Assembly (NCBI GenBank): GCA_964487545.1
Contig: CAZARI010000011.1
Span: forward strand, 11,025-75,024
Source of the DNA: SKUL01 sp964487545
Lineage (GTDB): Bacteria > Bacteroidota > Bacteroidia > Flavobacteriales_D > SKUL01
DNA length: 64,000 nucleotides
Direction of reading: 5' to 3'
Positions 15,305 through 23,687 of this stretch are shown here, in pieces (position 1 is the first letter of the stretch; the number at the start of each line of letters is the position of its first letter). Position numbers and translations under genes: made by a program. The notes beneath the pieces were generated by a model. It ran no database searches. It was not told the origin of the DNA and saw only the letters and a program-made list of their open reading frames with translations.

Positions 15305-16750
15305 TCAATGGTGTGTTCGGCGAAGTTTACCGGTAGCAGTAAGCTCGAGTTTTTCTACCCAATATATCCGTTGCGGCACTTTATAGGTACTGAGCCTTTC
15401 GCGGCAAAAACCGATCAGCTCCTCCACTTCTGGCGCTGCGCCATCGGGCACAATTTCCGCCTGAACCACCTCGCCCAACAAAGGATGCTTCCCACCAAAC
15501 ACCCGGCTGGCTTTTACCTGCGGATGCTGATTGAGTACCGCCTCTACCTCCTCCGGAAAAACCTTATTACCAGAAACATTGATCATCGATTTTTCGCGGC
15601 CCATAATGGTAATCAACCCATTTTCGTCTTTAGTAGCCAAATCGCCGGTCATGAACCATTTTCCACGTAGGTTCTGTTCGCGCGTGGTGGGTGGCGCTAA
15701 GTAACCGTCAAACATTCCGGGGCCGCTAATGGCCAGGTGACCCGTTTTACCCGGTTCCAGTTCGTGCAGATCGTTGTCCATAATGGCCACTTCATAGGCC
15801 GGCAGCGCGTGACCAACCGCATCGGGGTGCTGGCGTGCGCTGCGATGATTCACAATCGGCAATCCAATTTCGATGATGCCATAGGCCTGACTAACGGCTT
15901 TGCCTGTATTGGCAGTGAATCGCTCGATATCGGCCAGCGAAATTTTGGTAGAGGTAGAAATCACGGTGTGTAGCGTGGCCAAATCCTCGGGATGGGGATG
16001 GTTGGCCAGCAGCCGGATGTGCATGGGCGATGCATAGAGCAACGTGGCCTTGGTGCGGTGCGCAGTGTCGGCGATACGCTCTGCAAGAAAATCGTCTGCG
16101 ATGGCAATCGCTGCCCCAACCCGCAAATAAAGCACAATCGACACCACAAAATGAAAAGCCATGGGCAGCACCCACAGCACCACTTCTCCAGGCTTTAATT
16201 TCAACAATTGGTTAGCAGCATCCACTCTTTCGTATACCGAGTGGTGACCGATCACCACGCCTTTCGAAGCGCCGGTGGTTCCACTCGAATAGCGGATAAA
16301 AACCGGATCGGAAAGGTGCGATGCCATGGGGTTGGTAAAAGGCAAACCGGAGGACTGCAACCGAAAAGTTTTGAGCTGGGGAGCATATCTCCCAAACAAA
16401 TGTGGTTCGTTTTCCAGCGGATTGACGCCGCTGCCATCGTCGAGGATAAAATGCAGGCCAGTGGCTTGAGTGATTTCATCAATTTCCGGTTTTTTCATCT
16501 GGTGCGAAATAGGCAATACCACAGCACCTGTTCCGGCACAGGCAAATAGGCCATAAATGAAAAAGCGACTGTTTCGGCTCATCAATCCGATACCCATTCC
16601 GGGTTTAACCCCCGCTTCGGAGAGCCACGCTTTTAATGGTTCGGTTTCACGGAACAATTCCGCAAAGGTCACCACGCCAAACTCGTCGTAGATGGCTGGT
16701 TTTTCGGGCCATTTCTCGGCTGCATCGCGGATAATCTGATATACGTTCAT
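15305..16750 (-). CDS. AMP-forming aryl/acyl ligase (4-coumarate-type)
   Basis: A 481-residue member of the ANL (adenylating) superfamily. Core motifs are YSSGTTGASKG at 154-164 (ATP loop), a TGDLATKDENG segment (A7 region), GREKSMINVSGNKVFPEEVE (hinge and A8), and the C-terminal catalytic lysine Lys475 in TGKLRR. All residues for adenylation and thioester formation are present. In this setting it should activate 4-coumarate from the tyrosine ammonia-lyase and load it on CoA or directly on an ACP. Its start overlaps the stop of the FAD oxidoreductase by ATGA, placing it in the long operon from the ABC exporter (21.6 kb). The same operon carries ACP 3 (19298), a plausible acceptor. Confidence 0.88.
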   Translation of the reverse strand: MNVYQIIRDAAEKWPEKPAIYDEFGVVTFAELFRETEPLKAWLSEAGVKPGMGIGLMSRNSRFFIYGLFACAGTGAVVLPISHQMKKPEIDEITQATGLHFILDDGSGVNPLENEPHLFGRYAPQLKTFRLQSSGLPFTNPMASHLSDPVFIRYSSGTTGASKGVVIGHHSVYERVDAANQLLKLKPGEVVLWVLPMAFHFVVSIVLYLRVGAAIAIADDFLAERIADTAHRTKATLLYASPMHIRLLANHPHPEDLATLHTVISTSTKISLADIERFTANTGKAVSQAYGIIEIGLPIVNHRSARQHPDAVGHALPAYEVAIMDNDLHELEPGKTGHLAISGPGMFDGYLAPPTTREQNLRGKWFMTGDLATKDENGLITIMGREKSMINVSGNKVFPEEVEAVLNQHPQVKASRVFGGKHPLLGEVVQAEIVPDGAAPEVEELIGFCRERLSTYKVPQRIYWVEKLELTATGKLRRTHH

Positions 16751-18003
16751 CGTTTTAACTCAAGTTCCGCACGAAGCTGTGCAATCACCTCTGTCCTGTT
16801 TTTTTCCAAAGCAGCACCTGCGGCGAGCATGCCGGCAGCATATCCCGTTTGCAGACAAATACCCATCACACGAGCACTTGCCAGCGCACTGGGTTCGGCA
16901 GAAATATTTCGGCCGGCAAAATAAAGATTTCCGGCATGTGCCGATTCCAAACAACCCGACGGAACCTGATAATAGTCGCCATCGGCAAAGAATTTCAGCT
17001 CTGCATTGGCCCCCGGTTTCCAATTCTCTATCGGCCATGCTCCGTTGGCAATACCATCGGGAAATTTGCGCGTTTCCAATACCATTTTTTCGGTCAAAAT
17101 TTCGCGGCCCTGAGGCCTATAGCCGGTACGAAAACCAACTTCCGGAGCGATCTCTACCAATTCAGCATTCGCAAAAGATTTGACCCTGTTGCGCAAAAAG
17201 TCCACAACCGTTTTCACTTGCTGCTCAGAGCTGTTCAGCATTTCGGCTCGTTGCACAGGGTCATTGCTTACCACTTCGGGCAATGGCAATTTAAAGTAAG
17301 CGCATTGGTTGCGGTAGCTGCCGGGCACCACACTCAGCATTCCCAGTTCGGATGGCAAATGGCCCTGATTCACTCCGCGTCGCAATGCGAGTGACAAAGC
17401 AAAGTGAATCGCATCAGCGGGCGTGTCAGCTATTCCGCACAATTTAAAAACGCGTGCCGCAGCCTGATTATCTCCACCGTTCACCCAGGTTTCATTCGCC
17501 AATCGCGATACCCACGAATCTCCGGTGCAATCCACCACCTGCCCCGCAGTGAGCTCAATTTCCGCTGCGCCGTCAAACAGTTGGAGCGACTCAACCCGAC
17601 CCTCATTTAGCTGTACCGAGCGAACCGAAGTATGCCAGAGACAGGTGATGTTGTGCGCCTTGAGCAAGCGATTGCAGATTGTTTTAAACGCGTTGTCGGG
17701 ATAAGGAAGAAAATGCAGGCGTTCATAAAATTTTTCGGGCGCGGTACCACCGGCATTCATGAGATCTATGGCAAAGGATTTCATAAAACCTGCGGCTGCC
17801 CATTTCGGTGTATCATCGGGGTGACTCAGAAACAATCCGCACACCGTGCCCACCATGGCGGCCGTGGCACTTCCGCCGGGATAGCTTTGTTTTTCTACCA
17901 ATATCACTTCAGCCCCCGATCGGGCGGCCGCAACCGCCGCGGCGACACCCGCTGAACCGGCTCCGATTACAGCGACCTGGGCATTGAGTTTTCGGGTTTT
18001 CAT
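16747..18003 (-). CDS. FAD-dependent oxidoreductase (FAD_oxidored family)
   Basis: A 418-residue flavoprotein with an N-terminal Rossmann motif (VIGAGSAGVAAAVAAARSG, residues 12-30), the ADP-binding acidic end ILVEKQSYPGGSATAAMVG, a mid-protein VVDCTGDSWV strand and a C-terminal YFAGRNISAEPSALASARVMG FAD loop. It resembles the FAD-dependent dehydrogenase/oxidoreductase group that also contains fumarate-reductase-like proteins, not the halogenase or aromatic hydroxylase families. The substrate is unknown; desaturation or oxidation of an acyl or ring carbon of the pigment fits the context. It is coupled by ATGA overlaps to both the ligase (downstream) and the condensation-fold enzyme (upstream), so it is likely part of the same assembly step. 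Confidence 0.82.
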   Translation of the reverse strand: MKTRKLNAQVAVIGAGSAGVAAAVAAARSGAEVILVEKQSYPGGSATAAMVGTVCGLFLSHPDDTPKWAAAGFMKSFAIDLMNAGGTAPEKFYERLHFLPYPDNAFKTICNRLLKAHNITCLWHTSVRSVQLNEGRVESLQLFDGAAEIELTAGQVVDCTGDSWVSRLANETWVNGGDNQAAARVFKLCGIADTPADAIHFALSLALRRGVNQGHLPSELGMLSVVPGSYRNQCAYFKLPLPEVVSNDPVQRAEMLNSSEQQVKTVVDFLRNRVKSFANAELVEIAPEVGFRTGYRPQGREILTEKMVLETRKFPDGIANGAWPIENWKPGANAELKFFADGDYYQVPSGCLESAHAGNLYFAGRNISAEPSALASARVMGICLQTGYAAGMLAAGAALEKNRTEVIAQLRAELELKR

Positions 18004-19295
18004 GAAATAGATTCCTGCAGCAAATCACTGCGCAAAAACTTTTCAAAATTAACCAATTCGGATGGACTCATGGATTGAGCTGTGCTGCCCACCACCACCC
18101 GCAAGCGGTTCTGAAAACGCATGAATACAACGGTGAATCCGGGCGGAACGGGATTGGGCGGGAAATGGTGCACGTCCAATATTCGGCGCTGCAAAAACAC
18201 ATCGGTTTCCGCAAGTGAATCGCCGATGTCAGAAAATGAAAAAGTCGTCACCACGCCTTTCGTCGGCAGTTTCATAAAAAAGTTATACACGGCAAGTGGC
18301 AAGCGCCGAAAGACATTCATCATCGTGGCATACGATTGCGGCATCTTGGTCCGCACCTGCTGCACCATCTGTTCCGAAAATTCACGCACCGCTTCGCGAA
18401 TCGATCCAAGTTTTTTGTGGGGAATGCGGTAAAACATAAACGAAATCTGGTTCGACAACAAAGCTCCTTTTCCTCCGCGCATGCGCTGGTTTTGTGGAAC
18501 GGGAATCCAGATAATCTTACCAGCGGTGCCGCGTTCGGTCATGACACCGTTTACCGCACGCGCAACAGAAGCCAAATAAAAAGGTCCGTTGCCGAAGCGC
18601 GCCCCGACCTTCACCCCGTTTTCATCAATCCGCTGCGTTTCCGCTTCCGAAAAGTTGATGATTGTGTACTGCGACTTCAGGTTTAGTTTTGGCTTTCCGT
18701 TCAGCAAACCCGCCACTTTTTGGTCGGCATCCATTAAAAAATGACGGGCTTCGTTAAACTGCTTTATGCGCTGCACAACGGATTCTTTCTTTTGCGCTTT
18801 CGGAAAAACCTCCAATTCTCCTGTGTTTTCCGGTGATCCAATGAAATCCACGAGCATCTGCATTCCGCGGTTATCGATGATGGAATGGTGAGCCGAAAGC
18901 ACCACCCGGGTCAATCGGTTATTTCGCTGCACAAGGGCAAAGTGAAACCATTTGCCGGCTTGGGGCTTCAGATCCAGAGCGAGCAGGGCTTCCGGAATAA
19001 CGGAATCCGCTTCAACCATTTCGCACATTGGAATGGCAATGGATTGCTCGCCGCGCTTCCAGCAGGGAACCGCCATTGGATAAGGAGTCTTAATGTGGTA
19101 GGCATTGAGCCAGGACAATATCTCTTTGTGCTGACACATTTGCGACCATTCTTTCAAGCTCAGGTAACCATCCAAATCGAGTGCTACGTGAATGAGGTTA
19201 CCGTGATAGCCTACCTTGCGCAGATTGCGATCGACCAGCAGGTTAAAATAATCGGCACCGGAGAGCGGTTTGCTGTCAGGAATCGGATAGGACAT
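18000..19295 (-). CDS. Stand-alone condensation-superfamily acyltransferase
   Basis: A 431-residue protein of the chloramphenicol-acetyltransferase/NRPS-condensation/WS-DGAT fold. The catalytic HHxxxD motif is intact: His136-His137-x3-Asp141 in LSAHHSIIDNRG. The C-terminal half has the long RNQISFMFYRIP and TTFSFSDIG segments expected of the solvent-channel side. No carrier or adenylation domain is attached. Such enzymes join an ACP- or CoA-bound acyl group to a hydroxyl or amine. Flexirubins are esters of an aryl-polyene acid and a dialkylresorcinol, so this is a natural candidate for the ester-forming step, though that is inference. It lies two bases after the ACP 3 stop and shares ATGA with the FAD oxidoreductase. 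Confidence 0.82.
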   Translation of the reverse strand: MSYPIPDSKPLSGADYFNLLVDRNLRKVGYHGNLIHVALDLDGYLSLKEWSQMCQHKEILSWLNAYHIKTPYPMAVPCWKRGEQSIAIPMCEMVEADSVIPEALLALDLKPQAGKWFHFALVQRNNRLTRVVLSAHHSIIDNRGMQMLVDFIGSPENTGELEVFPKAQKKESVVQRIKQFNEARHFLMDADQKVAGLLNGKPKLNLKSQYTIINFSEAETQRIDENGVKVGARFGNGPFYLASVARAVNGVMTERGTAGKIIWIPVPQNQRMRGGKGALLSNQISFMFYRIPHKKLGSIREAVREFSEQMVQQVRTKMPQSYATMMNVFRRLPLAVYNFFMKLPTKGVVTTFSFSDIGDSLAETDVFLQRRILDVHHFPPNPVPPGFTVVFMRFQNRLRVVVGSTAQSMSPSELVNFEKFLRSDLLQESIS

Positions 19296-19297
19296 TT

Positions 19298-19549
19298 TCA
19301 GGACATCAGTTTGGCCGTACAGGTTGCCAAGGCTCTAATGGATATAAGGTTTTCGGGAAGCATCTCTTTTTCGGGCAGCAAAATGTTATAGCGACGCTCG
19401 ATAAACAACACCATTTCTATTACCGAGTAGGAATCAACCCCAATATCGCGCAGTATCGTGTCGGGTTTAACTTCCACCCCTTTGGCCAAAACATTTTCGC
19501 GTACAAATTCTATTAATGCTTGCTCAATATCGGGTTGTGTAGCGCTCAT
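19298..19549 (-). CDS. Acyl carrier protein (ACP 3 of 3)
   Basis: An 83-residue ACP. The carrier serine is Ser40 in IGVDSYSVIEM, with Tyr instead of Leu after the Ser, unlike ACPs 1 and 2; this kind of site is common in carriers that serve adenylating enzymes. It is the shortest distance from a ligase and a condensation-fold enzyme in the cluster, which suits a role as carrier of the activated aryl or acyl starter. Its ATG overlaps the stop of the ABC permease by one base (TAATG) and its stop precedes the condensation-fold gene by two bases. Confidence 0.9.
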   Translation of the reverse strand: MSATQPDIEQALIEFVRENVLAKGVEVKPDTILRDIGVDSYSVIEMVLFIERRYNILLPEKEMLPENLISIRALATCTAKLMS

Positions 19550-20820
19550 TATTCTCTATTCCATTTTTGATAAAAGTACGAGCAGGCAACCATTACTGCT
19601 CCGAAAACAAACAGTCTGGCCGTTTCGCCAAGAATTTCAGCCGTACCTGCACCGCGTAAAAAGATATCGTAAAAAGCGTTTAAACCCCAGTTAAGTGGTG
19701 ATACCACGCTGATTTTCTCCATGATCTCAGGCATCACGTACGGTGGCACCCAGATTCCACCAATGGCTGCCAGAATGAGCACAGCCACCGAACCGCCAAT
19801 GGAAACCTGCTGATGCGAGGTGCTGACCGTTCCGAGCAATAACCCTGCTGCGGTTGCCGCAAAAGCATTGGCCAAAGCTACAACGGCTACGGCAGTGAGA
19901 TTTCCTCCGAGATTGAGCACGGGCAATCCCACCAGCGGCAGAATCAAAATTCCCACCATCATCATCAACACAAACTGAATATTGCACACGATAAAAAACA
20001 CGGCAAACTTTCCGGTGAGCACGTCGAGGTAACTGCCTGGAAGTGTTTTTAGCCGGATCATACTGCCCTCGGCCTTCTCGCGAATCAGGCTCACCGCCAG
20101 CGGAATAATAATAAAAAACATGGCGAAAATGGTCCACGCCGGAACGTTGTGCTGCACCGAATTCGGAAAGATGGCCACCTCGTCCTGCATGGCAAACTCG
20201 GTGCGGAAATACACAATTTCGTCGTTGCTGAAAATGGGGTCACTATCGCCGGGCAGCATTTCGGTGAGTTGAGCTGCAAACGTTTCAAAAATAAGTTTGG
20301 TTTTCATTTCTGAAATAAACTGGTGCAGTGTAGCGGTAATGGTGCTGATAAAAGCTTGCTGCGCTGCGGGATCGACGTACACCAGCACCTCCACCGAATC
20401 GGCTGCGGCATATTCGGCAGGTTCATCGCTAAGCGCATTGTCAATGTTTTTTGAAATGCTGCTGCGAATGGCTTCTGATGCGCCTTTCGGAATAATCACA
20501 GCCAACAGGTACCGGCCTTCTGAAACTGCAGTGCGTGCACGGGCTGCGTCAAAAGGTTGTCCATTTTGTTCGGTAATTAGCCGGCTGATCGGGTTTTGCG
20601 ACAATCCATCGTAAATCGAAGCACCCAAGGCGTCGTGGTCGTTATCGACAAAAATAATGGGCAGGCTTTTTTGACCGATGGTGTTATAGGCCGAATCCTG
20701 AATGACGGTCATGATGAAAATCAGAATCACGGGCATAAAAAACAGGATGGCCAGGCCGGCTTTGTCACGGCTCAGAATCAGCAAATCCTTGTATGCAGAT
20801 GCTTTGAAACGCTGAAACAT
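19549..20820 (-). CDS. ABC-2 type transporter permease
   Basis: A 423-residue integral membrane subunit. One N-terminal transmembrane helix (AILFFMPVILIFIMTV, about 25-42) is followed by a large extracytoplasmic domain (residues about 45-225) and then five to six helices in the C-terminal half. This is the YhhJ/ABC-2 layout of exporters for drugs and lipidic products. Together with the ATPase immediately upstream (TGATG overlap) it makes one exporter, first in the operon and followed by ACP 3, the condensation-fold enzyme, the FAD oxidoreductase and the ligase. A natural substrate is the pigment or a precursor, possibly passed to the LolA-like protein; not provable here. Confidence 0.88.
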   Translation of the reverse strand: MFQRFKASAYKDLLILSRDKAGLAILFFMPVILIFIMTVIQDSAYNTIGQKSLPIIFVDNDHDALGASIYDGLSQNPISRLITEQNGQPFDAARARTAVSEGRYLLAVIIPKGASEAIRSSISKNIDNALSDEPAEYAAADSVEVLVYVDPAAQQAFISTITATLHQFISEMKTKLIFETFAAQLTEMLPGDSDPIFSNDEIVYFRTEFAMQDEVAIFPNSVQHNVPAWTIFAMFFIIIPLAVSLIREKAEGSMIRLKTLPGSYLDVLTGKFAVFFIVCNIQFVLMMMVGILILPLVGLPVLNLGGNLTAVAVVALANAFAATAAGLLLGTVSTSHQQVSIGGSVAVLILAAIGGIWVPPYVMPEIMEKISVVSPLNWGLNAFYDIFLRGAGTAEILGETARLFVFGAVMVACSYFYQKWNRE

Positions 20821-21572
20821 CAGTCCCTGAGTTTTTCGCCGGTGAGCCGCAGAAAATAACCCTGCAAGTTGGTCACGCCTTCGGTTTGTTCAATGAGCTC
20901 TTGCGGTACACCCTTCGCTATGAGTTTGCCCCGGTCGATAATGGCCACGCGTGTGCACAAATCCTGCGCTTCTTCCAGCAGATGGCTGGTGTATAAAATG
21001 GTGACGCCTTTGCTGTTGAGTTCTTTTAAAAAATTCAGAATCACATTTCGCGACTGCACATCCACGCCTACGGTAGGCTCGTCAAGAATAACTATCTGCG
21101 GATCATGCAGCAAACCGGCAATCAGGTTGATGCGCCTTTTCATGCCGCCCGAAAAATAACCCACGCGTTTGTTGCCGTGTTCGGTTAAGCCGAATTTATC
21201 AAGATAATGCACCATTTTCTCGTTGAGTTCATCCTGTGTCAACCCATACATTTTTCCGAAAAAATTCAGGTTTTCACGGGCGGTGAGCATTTCAAACAAT
21301 GCAATATCCTGCGGAACAACGCCAATTTGACGTTTTATCACTTCGGAGTGTTGCTGCACATTGCTACCGTTGATTGTTATGGTGCCGCTGTCGGGACGAA
21401 GCAATCCACAGATCATCGAAATGGTGGTGGTTTTTCCAGCGCCGTTGGGTCCGAGCAACCCAAAAACCTCTCCCGGGTAAATTTTCAGCGAAATGTTTTT
21501 TACCGTTGGTTCAAGCGCCTTGCGGTAGCTTTTTTCAACCTGATGAAGCGTTATGACGGGTTCGCGATTCAA
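20820..21572 (-). CDS. ABC transporter ATP-binding protein
   Basis: About 250 residues. Walker A LLGPNGAGKTTT, Q-loop, signature YFSGGMKRR, Walker B QIVILDEPTVGVD and switch histidine in LYTSHLLEE are all in place. It drives the ABC-2 permease encoded next. No ATG is available. I use the TTG at 21572 (then NREPVITLHQVEKSY), because a perfect minus-strand -7 box lies at 21598-21591, exactly where the other candidate, the TTG at 21593, would start. It is the first gene of the operon from 21.6 kb to 15.3 kb, divergent from the histidine kinase. Confidence 0.88.
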   Translation of the reverse strand: MNREPVITLHQVEKSYRKALEPTVKNISLKIYPGEVFGLLGPNGAGKTTTISMICGLLRPDSGTITINGSNVQQHSEVIKRQIGVVPQDIALFEMLTARENLNFFGKMYGLTQDELNEKMVHYLDKFGLTEHGNKRVGYFSGGMKRRINLIAGLLHDPQIVILDEPTVGVDVQSRNVILNFLKELNSKGVTILYTSHLLEEAQDLCTRVAIIDRGKLIAKGVPQELIEQTEGVTNLQGYFLRLTGEKLRD

Positions 21573-21590
21573 TGCGGTGCAATTTAAGGC

Positions 21591-21598
21591 CAAAAGTA
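21591..21598 (-). promoter_or_regulatory. Putative -7 box of the exporter/condensation/ligase operon
   Basis: Minus-strand TACTTTTG (21598 to 21591) matches TAnnTTTG exactly. It predicts a very short leader to the TTG at 21572. The -33 position shows no clear TTG. Confidence 0.4.
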
Positions 21599-21688
21599 AG
21601 ACTTTAAGCAGGGCATTTCGATAGAATTTTTAATGTAAGCCGCAGCGGGCAATTTCAGGGAATAAATACAGAAAGTATTGAAAGGGTG

Positions 21689-21719
21689 TTGCATTTAGTT
21701 TTATTGTGTTGTACTTTCG
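21689..21719 (+). promoter_or_regulatory. Putative Bacteroidota promoter for the histidine kinase
   Basis: TTG at 21689-21691, 20 bases, then TACTTTCG at 21712-21719 (seven of eight positions of TAnnTTTG), 42 bases before the kinase ATG. Spacing is the usual 19-21. Confidence 0.5.
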
Positions 21720-21761
21720 AAACACCTCACACCGTTTAATTATACCAAAACCAATCTGCCA

Positions 21762-23183
21762 ATGCCCGAATTTCTTCAGAAAATGAAGATTCCAACTCGT
21801 TATCGCGGAGTGGTTGTTTTCTCTACGTTATTCATCGCGGCCATATTGCTGATTGCAGTCAACTACTTAACCATTCAAATCAAGTCGTCGATAAGGGCAT
21901 TCATTCAGGCCGAGTCGCACTATTCTAAAGGCCAAAAAGATGCCGCCACTTATTTGATGCTGTATCTTTCCGATCAAGAGGATGAATATTACGATTTGTT
22001 TCTACAACACCTCAGCGTTCCGTTGGGCGATGGCCGGGCCATTAACGCGCTGATTGAGAGACAAAGCCAGGACCTGATTTACGAAGGTTTTATACAAGGA
22101 CGCAATCACCCCGACGACATTGAAAAAATGATCTGGTTGCACAAGCGATTTCGTAACGTTACGTTTATTAAGGAAGCGTTTGAACATTGGAAAAGAGCCA
22201 ATGTTTTGATCGATGAAATGCAGATCCTGGGCGATCAGATTCACTCCGACGTTCAGAGCGGCGCCCTTTTTCCGAGCGATATTCGCAAACACACCGACCA
22301 CATTTCCGATCTGTCGAACCGACTAACCCAAAAGGAAACGGCATTTTCAGAAAGCCTCGGTGCCGCTGCGCGCGGAATAACCAACTGGCTTACTGGCATT
22401 AACACCGCAATTATTGTCATCATTATGGGCATGACGGCCCTCATTATCCGCGCCACTTTTGGCGCACTACAAGAGTCGCGGATAGCACTCAAAAAAATCA
22501 ACGATGGCCTCATGAGATCCAATCAGCAGCTCGACAGTTTTATCTACGCCTCGTCACACGACCTGAAATCACCGCTTAACAACCTGGAAGGGCTGCTCAA
22601 AATATTTATGATACGCTCTCCCATCGAAGACCCCGAGCAAATAGCTGTGCTCGGTAAAATGCAAGAATCCATCGACCGTCTTAAAGAAACAATAGCCAAT
22701 ATCGAAGACTTGATTCGGGTAGACCGGTTGTCGCAGGACGATGTGGCAGTGGTGCACTTTGAAGAGCTGCTGAACCAGATTATCAATGAAAATGAAATGA
22801 GTTTTATTACCGATCATTCAGAAATTTCCACTAATTTCGAGGTTCAAAAAATTCGCTATTCCAAACTAGCACTCAAGAGTATTCTATACAATTTGGTAAG
22901 CAACGCGATCAAATATCAATCGCCTCATCGCAAACTTCAGCTTCGGCTCTCGACTTACAAGAAAAACAACCACACCTATTTGGAGGTTTCGGACAACGGT
23001 TTGGGCATTGACCTGGAAAAACACGGTGACAAGATTTTCTCCATGTTCAAGCGCTTTCATCAGCACAACACCGGATCAGGACTGGGGTTATACGCCGTGA
23101 AACAAGTGGTGGAAAAAGACGGCGGAACCATTTCGATTGCGAGCAAAGTGAATGAAGGAACAACGTTTACCATTAAATTTTGA
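21762..23183 (+). CDS. Membrane sensor histidine kinase
   Basis: A 473-residue sensor kinase. A first transmembrane helix (about 17-40) and a second (about 214-235) enclose a roughly 170-residue extracytoplasmic, mostly helical sensor, a CHASE3-like or four-helix type rather than PAS. A short linker leads to the HisKA dimerisation helix with His266 in SSHDLKSPLNNL, then the ATPase domain with N box LVSNAIKYQSP, DNGLGID, FxxF-type FSMFKRF and the GSGLGLYAVKQV G2 box. The kinase lacks a receiver or output domain; the gene 75 bases downstream encodes a lone receiver that is its likely partner. It is divergent from the pigment exporter operon, which makes regulation of pigment or surface genes possible, but no DNA-binding output is encoded here. 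Signal unknown. Confidence 0.9.
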   Translation: MPEFLQKMKIPTRYRGVVVFSTLFIAAILLIAVNYLTIQIKSSIRAFIQAESHYSKGQKDAATYLMLYLSDQEDEYYDLFLQHLSVPLGDGRAINALIERQSQDLIYEGFIQGRNHPDDIEKMIWLHKRFRNVTFIKEAFEHWKRANVLIDEMQILGDQIHSDVQSGALFPSDIRKHTDHISDLSNRLTQKETAFSESLGAAARGITNWLTGINTAIIVIIMGMTALIIRATFGALQESRIALKKINDGLMRSNQQLDSFIYASSHDLKSPLNNLEGLLKIFMIRSPIEDPEQIAVLGKMQESIDRLKETIANIEDLIRVDRLSQDDVAVVHFEELLNQIINENEMSFITDHSEISTNFEVQKIRYSKLALKSILYNLVSNAIKYQSPHRKLQLRLSTYKKNNHTYLEVSDNGLGIDLEKHGDKIFSMFKRFHQHNTGSGLGLYAVKQVVEKDGGTISIASKVNEGTTFTIKF

Positions 23184-23258
23184 TCGCGACCCACAAAATA
23201 AAAACAAACAAAACCGCGTTTGAAGTCCAATTCATACCTGCAAGAATTAATTAAACCC

Positions 23259-23666
23259 ATGTTAAAAACGAAACAATACAAATGCGCGCTGTTGGTTGAC
23301 GACGATCCGGTAAGCAACTACATCAACCGGCTGGTCATTTCCGATCTGGACAATATCGGGCACGCACACGATGCACAAAACGGCGCCGACGCCATTAAAT
23401 TTATCGATGATCATTGCCACGATGAAAGCTTCAATTGCCCTGACCTTATTCTACTCGATTTGAATATGCCGGTGATGGACGGTTTTGAATTTCTGAAGAG
23501 TTTTAAAGAAATGGCGTTTAAACAAAAGAAAGACGTCACCATTGTTATCCTCACTTCTTCAACCAATCCGAAAGATATTGAAAGAGCGGCCGAATTTAAC
23601 GTTCACGGCTATATCAACAAGCCACTCACAGCGGAACACTTAGACGCAGTGCTCGACCAAATTTAA
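23259..23666 (+). CDS. Stand-alone response-regulator receiver protein
   Basis: A 135-residue CheY-like protein from the ATG at 23259; a TTG at 23220 would add 13 unlikely residues. It has the acidic pocket DDD (Asp14-Asp15-Asp16), the phospho-acceptor Asp67 in LLDLNMPVMDGF, the switch threonine in ILTSST and the conserved lysine in NKPL. No output domain follows, so it works by protein contacts or as a phosphorelay carrier. It is co-oriented with the kinase and 75 bases away. Receivers of this class (with IxxLTSSxxxxD) are frequent in Bacteroidota, often next to a kinase of the PAS/CHASE type. Confidence 0.9.
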   Translation: MLKTKQYKCALLVDDDPVSNYINRLVISDLDNIGHAHDAQNGADAIKFIDDHCHDESFNCPDLILLDLNMPVMDGFEFLKSFKEMAFKQKKDVTIVILTSSTNPKDIERAAEFNVHGYINKPLTAEHLDAVLDQI

Positions 23667-23687
23667 CGCTACCAAATTTAATTTTGC

